From Alcanivorax sp. (GTDB lineage Bacteria; Pseudomonadota; Gammaproteobacteria; Pseudomonadales; Alcanivoracaceae), in the NCBI RefSeq assembly GCF_017794965.1, contig NZ_CP051240.1, positions 3,534,001-3,598,000 on the forward strand: a stretch of 64,000 nucleotides of DNA, in the 5' to 3' direction. Below, piece by piece: positions 50,646 to 58,121 of the stretch (positions within the stretch are counted from its first letter, which is position 1; every line of letters begins with the position of its first letter). The position numbers and the translations under genes are program-made. Under the pieces are notes generated by a model. That model ran no database searches, was not told the DNA's origin, and worked only from the letters and a program-made list of their open reading frames with translations.

Positions 50646-52376
50646 ATGGAAATCCAGCGCGCTCTCGTGATCACCGGCATTGCCGTCGTCTCCTACCTGA
50701 TGATTCAGGCCTGGCAGCAGGACTATGCCAACCCCGCCACCCCCACTCCGGTAGAGGAAGTGGCCGAGGCCAATAGCCTGCCCGGCGATGATCTTCCTGC
50801 ACCGCAGTCTGAAGACAGTACCGTGCCCAATGCCCCTCAGGACACGGCACAGGCCCCCCTGAGCGAGGCCGCCCCGACGGCAGATGCAGAGCCTTCTTCT
50901 GCCAAGATTGAAGTCAGCACCGATGTGCTGCGTGTGGAAATTGATCCGCGCGGTGGCGACATTGTTCGCCTTTCGCTGCCTGAATACCCGAACCATGTGG
51001 ATACGCCGGATCAGCCTTTTGTGTTGATGCAGCAAACCAATGCCAGCACCTATGTGGCGCAAAGCGGTCTGGTGGGCAAGAACGGTACCGATTCCAGCAA
51101 GGGCCGCCCGCAGTGGTCTGCCGAACAGACCCGCTATCAGCTGCGCGACGGGGCACAGGAACTGAACGTGGATCTGACCCTGACCCAGGATAACGGGGCG
51201 CAGATCATCAAGCGCTACACCTTTGAAAAAGGCAGTTATCTGGTGCGTGTCAGCCATGTGGTGCGCAACCAGGGGGCGCAGCCCTGGAGCGGCGCCCTGT
51301 ATGGCCAGATCAAGCGTGATGGCGGTGAGGACCCGGGTACCGCCAAGGGCGGCTTTGTCCCCATGCCCACCTACCTTGGTGCGGCGTACTGGGACAGCGA
51401 GAAGCCTTATAACAAGCTCGACTTCGATGACATGCAGGAAGACCCGCTCAACCTGACGGTCACCGGTGGCTGGCTTGCCATGGTGCAGCATTATTTTGTC
51501 TCTGCCTGGATCCCGGATCCCCAGCAGCGCAATCATTACTCCAGTGTTTACCTGCCCAAGCGTGATCAATACCTGCTTCGCTTTGTGTCCCCCACCATGA
51601 CGGTGGAGCCCGGTGAAGAAAAAGCCCTGTATGCCGAGTTCTATGCCGGGCCCAAGCAGCAGGATCATCTGGGTGCGATCAGTGATGGCCTTAACATGAC
51701 CGTGGACTACGGTTGGTTATGGTTCATCTCCCAGCCGATCTTTGCCCTGCTGGTATTCCTGCAGAGTGGCGAGGTATCCGTGTTTGGCATGGATATCGAT
51801 GTGGGCTTTGGTGTGGGTAACTGGGGTGTGGCCATTATCCTGCTGACCTTCATCATCAAGGCCATCTTCTTCAAGCTCAGTGCCACCAGCTACCGTTCCA
51901 TGGCGAAAATGCGCAAGGTGGCTCCCGAGATGCAGCGCATCAAGGAGCAGCACAAGAACGATCGCCAGAAAGCGCAGATGGAAACCATGAAACTGTTCCA
52001 GCGGGAGAAGATCAATCCGCTGGGCGGTTGTCTGCCCATGCTGGTACAGATGCCGGTATTCATTGCCCTGTACTATGTTCTGCTGGAATCAGTGGAATTG
52101 CGCCAGGCGCCCTTCTTCCTGTGGATCAACGACCTGTCGGTGATGGACCCGTACTTCGTGCTGCCGATTCTGATGGGGGCGTCCATGTTCCTGCAGACGC
52201 GCCTCAACCCGACCCCTGCTGATCCCATGCAGGCCCAGGTCATGAAGTGGATGCCGGTGGTCTTCTCGGTATTCATGCTGTGGTTCCCGGCCGGTCTGGT
52301 GCTCTACTGGCTGACCAACAACATCCTGTCCATTGCCCAGCAGTGGGTGATTACCCGGAACATCGAGAAGGGCTGA
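50646..52376 (+). CDS. yidC: Membrane protein insertase YidC
   Basis: A 576-residue Oxa1-family insertase. The N-terminal membrane segment (ALVITGIAVVSYLMIQAWQ) is followed by an acidic linker and a large periplasmic domain (about 90-340). The conserved core contains GNWGVAIILLTFIIKAIFFKLSATSYRSMAKMRKVAPEMQRIKEQHKNDRQKAQMETMKLFQREKINPLGGCLPMLVQMPVFIALYYVLLESVELRQAPF and ends near WVITRNIEKG. The ATG at 50646 is chosen because the membrane segment starts there; an in-frame upstream start overlaps rnpA. Confidence 0.97.
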   Translation: MEIQRALVITGIAVVSYLMIQAWQQDYANPATPTPVEEVAEANSLPGDDLPAPQSEDSTVPNAPQDTAQAPLSEAAPTADAEPSSAKIEVSTDVLRVEIDPRGGDIVRLSLPEYPNHVDTPDQPFVLMQQTNASTYVAQSGLVGKNGTDSSKGRPQWSAEQTRYQLRDGAQELNVDLTLTQDNGAQIIKRYTFEKGSYLVRVSHVVRNQGAQPWSGALYGQIKRDGGEDPGTAKGGFVPMPTYLGAAYWDSEKPYNKLDFDDMQEDPLNLTVTGGWLAMVQHYFVSAWIPDPQQRNHYSSVYLPKRDQYLLRFVSPTMTVEPGEEKALYAEFYAGPKQQDHLGAISDGLNMTVDYGWLWFISQPIFALLVFLQSGEVSVFGMDIDVGFGVGNWGVAIILLTFIIKAIFFKLSATSYRSMAKMRKVAPEMQRIKEQHKNDRQKAQMETMKLFQREKINPLGGCLPMLVQMPVFIALYYVLLESVELRQAPFFLWINDLSVMDPYFVLPILMGASMFLQTRLNPTPADPMQAQVMKWMPVVFSVFMLWFPAGLVLYWLTNNILSIAQQWVITRNIEKG

Positions 52377-52377
52377 T

Positions 52378-52405
52378 GATACGCAGGACGCCTGATACCT
52401 GACGC
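52378..52405 (+). repeat. Heptad array after the yidC stop (D type)
   Basis: Begins one base after the stop: GATACGC, AGGACGC, CTGATAC, CTGACGC. It directly precedes the yidC terminator. Orientation is opposite to the arrays after glyS and gyrB. Confidence 0.7.
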
Positions 52406-52411
52406 TCGACG

Positions 52412-52436
52412 AAAAGCCGGTCCCTGACCGGCTTTT
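52412..52436 (+). terminator. yidC terminator
   Basis: AAAAGCCGGT-CCCTG-ACCGGCTTTT, a perfect 10-bp stem followed by T residues, 36 nt after the yidC stop. Confidence 0.9.
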
Positions 52437-52467
52437 TGTTTGCTGGCATCCTGGGTTGCCTCGTCCC

Positions 52468-52473
52468 TATAAT
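52468..52473 (+). promoter_or_regulatory. mnmE -10 box, possibly leaderless transcript
   Basis: A consensus TATAAT ends 7 bases before the mnmE ATG (52480) and no Shine-Dalgarno is present. Transcription would start at or next to the ATG. No good -35 is visible. Confidence 0.5.
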
Positions 52474-52479
52474 TTCGCC

Positions 52480-53850
52480 ATGTCCAATACTAGCCAAGAC
52501 ACCATTGTTGCCATTGCTACTGCCCCGGGCCGGGGTGGAGTGGGGGTGGTGCGTTTGTCCGGGCCCCAGGCTCTGGCCATCGCAAAAGCGATTTGCGGTG
52601 ATCGTGAGCTGACCCCGCGTATGGCCCATTTCGCCCGCTTCCGGGATGCCGCCGCGGAGGTGATCGACGAGGGGCTGGCGATCTATTTCCCGGCGCCCAA
52701 CTCCTTCACTGGCGAAGAGGTGGTGGAGCTACAGGGGCACGGTGGACCGGTGATCCTCGATCTGCTGGTCAAGGCCTGCATTGATGCCGGAGCACGGCAG
52801 GCCCGGGCCGGTGAATTCTCCCAGCGGGCCTTTCTCAACGACAAGATGGACCTGACCCAGGCGGAAGCCATTGCCGACCTGATCGATGCCGGCACCGGAG
52901 CCTCCGCCCGTGCGGCCCTCCATTCCCTGCAAGGGGCCTTCTCCAACGAAGTGAATCAGCTGGTGGAAGCACTGATCGGCCTGCGTATCTATGTGGAAGC
53001 GGCCATCGACTTCCCGGAAGAGGAAATCGATTTTCTCTCCGATGGCAAGGTGGCCAGTGATTTGAACGGGGTTTATCAACAGGCCGAACGGGTACTGGAT
53101 GAAGCTCGTCAGGGCCGGCTGGTTCGCGAGGGCATGACCCTGGTGATCGCCGGTAAACCCAATGCCGGCAAGTCCTCCCTGATGAATGCCCTGGCTGGAT
53201 TTGACGCCGCCATTGTCACGGATATCGCTGGCACCACCCGCGACGTGCTGCGCGAGGCCATCCAGCTGGACGGCATGCCGCTCAACCTGATCGATACGGC
53301 TGGCCTGCGGGAAAGTGGTGACGTGGTGGAGCAGGAAGGCATCCGCCGCGCCTATGCAGAAATGAAAAAAGCCGACCGGCTACTGGTGATGGTGGATTCC
53401 CGGGAAAGCGATATCAATGCACAAGATATCCACAGCTTACTACCACAGAGTCAACAGCAGCTGGAAAACCTGGATTTGCCCGTCACCGTGATCCTCAACA
53501 AGGCTGACCTGTCCGGTCTGTCCCCCGGTGCCGCAAAGGACGGCACCTATATATTGTCAGCCTCCACCGGGGAAGGGCTGTCTGACCTGCGCGCCCACCT
53601 GAAAGCCGTGGCTGGGTACCAGGGCGAAGGGCAGAGCCGCTTCTCCGCCCGCCGCCGCCATATCACGGCCCTGGAACAGGCCCTCGAAGCCCTCGACAAC
53701 GGCAAGGCCCAGCTGCACAGTCACGCCGCCGGCGAACTCCTCGCCGAGGACCTGCGCGCCGCCCAGAAAGCCCTGGAAGAAATCACCGGCGCCTTCACCG
53801 CCGACGACCTGCTCGGCCGCATCTTCTCCTCCTTCTGCATCGGTAAATAG
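52480..53850 (+). CDS. mnmE: tRNA modification GTPase MnmE
   Basis: A 456-residue GTPase that with MnmG makes the 5-carboxymethylaminomethyl group on U34 of some tRNAs. N-terminal tetrahydrofolate-binding domain: DTIVAIATAPGRGGVGVVRLSGPQAL. G domain: GKPNAGKSSLMNAL (G1), DIAGTTRD (G2), DTAGLRESGD (G3), NKAD (G4). It ends in the conserved FCIGK with the catalytic Cys. Length matches E. coli (454). mnmG does not follow here. Confidence 0.97.
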   Translation: MSNTSQDTIVAIATAPGRGGVGVVRLSGPQALAIAKAICGDRELTPRMAHFARFRDAAAEVIDEGLAIYFPAPNSFTGEEVVELQGHGGPVILDLLVKACIDAGARQARAGEFSQRAFLNDKMDLTQAEAIADLIDAGTGASARAALHSLQGAFSNEVNQLVEALIGLRIYVEAAIDFPEEEIDFLSDGKVASDLNGVYQQAERVLDEARQGRLVREGMTLVIAGKPNAGKSSLMNALAGFDAAIVTDIAGTTRDVLREAIQLDGMPLNLIDTAGLRESGDVVEQEGIRRAYAEMKKADRLLVMVDSRESDINAQDIHSLLPQSQQQLENLDLPVTVILNKADLSGLSPGAAKDGTYILSASTGEGLSDLRAHLKAVAGYQGEGQSRFSARRRHITALEQALEALDNGKAQLHSHAAGELLAEDLRAAQKALEEITGAFTADDLLGRIFSSFCIGK

Positions 53851-53855
53851 CAGGC

Positions 53856-53883
53856 CAGACGCTGGATACCTGAGTCCTGACGA
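53856..53883 (+). repeat. Heptad array after the mnmE stop (D type)
   Basis: Begins 5 nt after the stop: CAGACGC, TGGATAC, CTGAGTC, CTGACGA. Same orientation as the array after yidC. Confidence 0.65.
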
Positions 53884-54181
53884 AGAAACCCCATCGCTGC
53901 TTCCTGTGGATACGAATACCCGCCTTTGCGCCAAATAACGCGCATCCGGATTTCAACGTTATTGATGCAATGTCAAAGACGAATTTACCGTTCGTCGGGA
54001 TGTGACTCACTGGTCACCTTTTAAATCAATAACATATAAATGCGTATACAAACTGTTGATTATTGATCGTTGTGTGACCAATGACCTCATTGCAATTTAT
54101 TCAATGCGATAGTCACCATCTGTGAACGGTTGTTTACAGATAGAAAATAAGAATAAATAAAACGTATAGGGGAGACGCGGG
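53884..54181 (+). other. AT-rich upstream region of the exported-protein cluster
   Basis: A long leader-like region with no gene. GC drops markedly from about 53935. Short inverted elements are visible: TTGATTATTGATCG near 54055, and TGTGACCAATG near 54072 beside other GTGAC/GTCAC half-sites (54001, 54112). These might bind a regulator. GGGGAG lies just upstream of the first gene. Confidence 0.4.
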
Positions 54182-56076
54182 ATGACCTTGCTGCATCACC
54201 GCACACACAACATCCGTTACCTGGCACGAACAGTCATGCTCGGTGGCCTCCTGATAGCCATGGATAGCCATGCTGCAATGGAGCCAATGGAGGACTCGGC
54301 CATGGCTGATGTCAGTGGTGCGGGTATCGCCCTTGGCTTTGAAGACTTCCGCTGGCTCACCAAGCCCACCAGTTATTACGAACAGATGGGCTCTGACCCG
54401 GTGGGTGCCAGTACCTTCCAGCGGGCGGATATGCGCTGGTATGGGTTGAGCATCACCGCCATCGGCGAAGGAGCCGGTGGGGCGGCCGGCAACCAGGGCT
54501 TCCACTGGGATCAGTCAGGCAACAGTTTTGGCACCCCATGTACCGCAGGTGGACTGGCTTGCCCGCTAGGCGGACAAATCACCAATTTTGCTCCCTATGA
54601 CAACCCCTATGTCCTTCGCGCCTTTTCGCCTTTTGGTTATTCCTATGAGGGCGATCCACTCAACGAAGTAGCCGGTAGCCCTGACAAAACCGTCTACGAG
54701 TATTTGGCACCCACTAATCAGCCTTATTACAACTTTGCGTTCATGGGGGAGATCGAAGCGGGCCGAACCGGTGCGAACGAAAATCTGGCGGTGGGCGCAG
54801 GGGAATTTCTGAAAAGCCAGACCCTGATTCAGGGCAATGCGGCGGGCTCAATCTTCCGGATGTTCCAGCACACCCAACCGGGAAACGAAACCTTTGCCAT
54901 CATGTACCACAGTCATCTGCGTGGTGACTTTCGTTTCTCTGCCGGGCAGGACGCCAGATCATCCAGTGATGAAATCGGTGTACCGGTGATTTTTGATGAA
55001 AACGAAGGTCTGCACTTAAAGAACGTAGAAGCCTTTATCGCACTAGGGCAGGCCTTCTATCAAGCGCTCACGTTAGACGCCGTGCCCCAGCAAGACGGGA
55101 ATTTCATTATGGAAATTCCGTTTCTACGTGACCCCTCTTCCAGCCCGTATGATCCGCTCAACAATGCACAAAGGCATTTTTACAGCTTTGCGGTGGATGA
55201 AGATCTTGTTCGTGGCAGTTATGTGTTGGACGGAACCAACTATGAAAACGGTGTAGCTGGGTATATCACTGCACGGCTAGCCTATCTGCACAATATCAAC
55301 AGCCCCAATGTTGCTGACTACGAACAGCATGTTGTCAACCAGTATGGCGTCAGTCTTTACGATGGCTTCTCGGTGCCCAGGAATGGCTGGCGCAATACAA
55401 CACCACCCATGGTTATTCCCGCTGGGGCGACTGGACAACCTGCCGTGGCATCGGTTGTCCGGACATGCATGGTGTGGGATCGGCATCTCCCGCATCCCAT
55501 CCTGATCGCAACACCTACAACAGTACCTCTGACGGGATCTTCTTCCGAAAGTGCACCAACTGTGATGACTTTGATGCTTTTGCGTACATGTTAACGGCGG
55601 TTGATGTGCGCCCTGGGAATAGTCAATACACGTGCCCCGGAGGGCAAGGGTGTACTTCAGATGGGTTTAGTCCGCGTGGCATCACATCAAACCGCGATAA
55701 CGGGTTAGGTGACCTGTATGAAGACTCATATAACGCAAATGGACGTTACTACGCTCGTTCAGATAGCTGTACCGCAACCAGCGGAAATCCCTACCGTTGT
55801 GGTTATGGAGGAAGCTATTCCGTTGATGCAGGTGCTGACCACGTTTACGTAAACAACAAGGAGGATCCATCGACAACCTTTGATGTAGCAAGCAGACCTT
55901 ACACAGAAAACAGGGAGTATAGCTGTGGACCGTTTGGGGCATTTACTTGTGACGAACCAGTACCCAGAGGCATACCGGTTATCCGTACTGATGTGGTCAA
56001 TATAGGGGACTCCCGTATTGAAGGGTTGCAGATGAATTATATGAAATTTACCAGTTACGGAGCAGGAGGCCCGTAA
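54182..56076 (+). pseudogene. Exported protein with post-signal VSG motif, frameshifted
   Basis: The first frame (54182-55594) encodes a signal peptide (about 1-31), then MEPMEDSAMADVSGAGIALGFE. It stays coherent until about 55375 (YDGFSVP). Beyond this the coding frame is the next one (EWLAQYNTTHGYSRWGDWTTCRGIGCPDMHGVG onward) to the stop at 56074-56076. One extra C in the CCC run at 55376-55378 would join both parts as VPQEWLAQY into about 631 residues. The tail after the shift in the first frame is non-protein-like. This may be a real mutation, phase variation or a sequencing error. The C-terminal half is Cys-rich (KCTNCDDFDAF, CPGGQGC, CTATSGNPYRCGYGG). Confidence 0.75.
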
Positions 56077-56086
56077 GGGTAAGACT

Positions 56087-57403
56087 ATGAGTAAAAGAAC
56101 AATAATAACTATCGCATTGCTGTTGCTATCTTGTTCCGGAGTGAACGCTTTCAATCAACCTGGGTTGGTGGAATTGAAAGAGGATGAACTCAGAGGGGTT
56201 TCCGGTCAGGGACTCTTTGTGGCGGATATGGTTGAAGGTGATGAGCTGGCGAACCCCAATGCCTATTCCACGCCGTTCAATTTTTACCGGGTTGGTATGG
56301 ACGGTGAAATGCAGCTCAATCTCAATATGTCAAAGCTACAGCTAGGCTGCGGCGGTGTGAACGATTTGCTGTCCGGCCATGCCGGCTGCGATATTGATAT
56401 TGATTATGTGAGCATGATGGGCAGGGATGGGTTCCAGCCTGGCGACCCCCAAAGCCCGGTGGTTCTTGACCGACCTTACATGGAATTTGCCATCAAAAAC
56501 GATGATATGAGAACCATGCGTGAAGTAGTGGGCATCAAGATTGGTGCTGCCAGTGTAGATGGTTTCATGGCAACAGGACGACGCTACTATCAAGGTGTGG
56601 TCAATGAAGAAAACACAGGGTTTGGATCTTCTTGTAACCCATCCTCTTCAACGGGGACCGGCGTCGTTGGATGCCATTCTGGCCTGAATTCCGTCAGCGG
56701 GTTTCTGGGTACGGATCTTTCTCTGACAATGCGGGTTATTGCTGATGTCTGTGTGGGTTTTGACATATTGGGTGGCTGCGCTGGGCTACCAATAGGTCTG
56801 GATGCTTGGGGGTGTACTGGGAGAACCGCGACGAATAACGACTTATGCGGAACTTCACAGTCGGAATCGGTTTTTGTGGATATTGCCGGGACGAGAATGC
56901 AGACCTTGGGACTACGATCTGCTGAACTTCTGCTAACAGGGGATGGGCTGGTTGCAGTAATGGAAGCAATCGGGCTGAACGACGTTTATGCATCATTGAA
57001 TACTGATGCCAGAAGTATCCATGGTTTGGCTTTTGATAACACGAGTGATTTCTTTCTTTCATTTCAACGTGAACCGGTTGCCTATCCTAGATACTCAAAA
57101 CAGTCACCGACTCAGGATTTTATTGATGAAGGATCATTCGGAACGGCATTTGATGCTTGTGCAACGAATGATATGGCAACAGCAAGGTGTGACAGTGGCT
57201 ATGCTGTTCCTGCCAATACTGGGTGGTGGATGAATGCTCCCAGTGCAAGACTGGTCGATGTATATAACGATAATGCAAACTTGGGTCTGCTTGGCGTGGA
57301 TGCAGTAATCGACCTTTTGGCTGCCCCTGGATATTTAATTAATCATCCTGAATTCGATCTAAATCGCGCGCAAAACTGCTACGGCAGTAGCACCTTCTGT
57401 TGA
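56087..57403 (+). CDS. Exported protein with post-signal VSG motif
   Basis: A 438-residue exported protein. The signal peptide (MSKRTIITIALLLLSCSGVNA) is followed by FNQPGLVELKEDELRGVSGQGLFVADM, the shared motif. The rest is Gly/Asp-rich, probably beta-structured, with cysteine pairs (LGCGGVNDLLSGHAGC; CVGFDILGGCAGL; CTGRTATNNDLCG; C-terminal NCYGSSTFC) that may be disulphides. It starts 10 nt after the preceding gene with AAGGGT upstream. No known family with a function is recognised. GC is lower than in nearby housekeeping genes, hinting at different origin or fast evolution. Confidence 0.7.
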   Translation: MSKRTIITIALLLLSCSGVNAFNQPGLVELKEDELRGVSGQGLFVADMVEGDELANPNAYSTPFNFYRVGMDGEMQLNLNMSKLQLGCGGVNDLLSGHAGCDIDIDYVSMMGRDGFQPGDPQSPVVLDRPYMEFAIKNDDMRTMREVVGIKIGAASVDGFMATGRRYYQGVVNEENTGFGSSCNPSSSTGTGVVGCHSGLNSVSGFLGTDLSLTMRVIADVCVGFDILGGCAGLPIGLDAWGCTGRTATNNDLCGTSQSESVFVDIAGTRMQTLGLRSAELLLTGDGLVAVMEAIGLNDVYASLNTDARSIHGLAFDNTSDFFLSFQREPVAYPRYSKQSPTQDFIDEGSFGTAFDACATNDMATARCDSGYAVPANTGWWMNAPSARLVDVYNDNANLGLLGVDAVIDLLAAPGYLINHPEFDLNRAQNCYGSSTFC

Positions 57404-57416
57404 GGGAGGAGGTCAC

Positions 57417-58121
57417 GTGACAAGAATAACGAGCAAGTACATAGCGCTGTTGACAGCCCTGGTTGTCAGCCTGGCACAGGCAGGCAGTCTTGAGCCTCTG
57501 AACGACGCAGAAATGGAATCGGTAACCGGTCAGAACGCCATCCAGCTGACTGTCAAAATGCACAACAATGTTCAGGTAAAAGATAACGAGCATGTGCGCT
57601 TGTCAATGTGTGAACCTAATGGAGCTGGCTACAGCCCGTGCCGGCTCGGCATGGAGTTCGTGGACAAGGAACGTAACTGGCTGGTGATGAAGCAGTTCTA
57701 TGGCTATCTGAACCTGACAGACATCCGCCTGGAAGGGGTAAGTCTGCCCACCACGAATACCGCCTATTACGACGAGGATCGTTTCAAGCGCGCTGATGGC
57801 AGTTGCATGATTGCCGGCACCTGCAATCCCAGAGGGCTTGCCGCCATTGAAATGCGTTATCCCTCCTCCAAAGGGCCGGGGCAGTATCAGGACATGCAAA
57901 CCTTTCTGAATATTGGTGCCATGGTCGTGGAGACCAACAATCCCTCAGCGACCTACAGTGATGGCAGTAACCCAAACCGTCCTGATGCCGTCGCAGATTA
58001 TGGTTTCATGCGCGATCAGACCCAGGGCGTGGCCAATGCCTTCCGGATCAGTGACAGCAGCGGTCCCAATGCCAACATGCAGGTACGGTTTGACGGGAGC
58101 ACATTGATCTATGGCTTCTAA
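57417..58121 (+). CDS. Small exported protein with post-signal VTG motif
   Basis: A 234-residue exported protein. Signal peptide MTRITSKYIALLTALVVSLAQAG, then SLEPLNDAEMESVTGQNAIQLTV, the shared motif. Later segments: FVDKERNWLVMKQFYGYLNLTDIRLEGVSLP, two Cys pairs (CEPNGAGYSPC; CMIAGTC) and the C-terminal ANMQVRFDGSTLIYGF ending in Phe. The GTG at 57417 has GGAGGAGGT upstream. It overlaps the next gene by 11 bases, so translation is coupled. Confidence 0.7.
   Translation: MTRITSKYIALLTALVVSLAQAGSLEPLNDAEMESVTGQNAIQLTVKMHNNVQVKDNEHVRLSMCEPNGAGYSPCRLGMEFVDKERNWLVMKQFYGYLNLTDIRLEGVSLPTTNTAYYDEDRFKRADGSCMIAGTCNPRGLAAIEMRYPSSKGPGQYQDMQTFLNIGAMVVETNNPSATYSDGSNPNRPDAVADYGFMRDQTQGVANAFRISDSSGPNANMQVRFDGSTLIYGF

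Noticed and set aside
50586..51668. A 360-residue minus-strand frame in yidC
   Set aside because: Antisense of yidC and inconsistent with any family.
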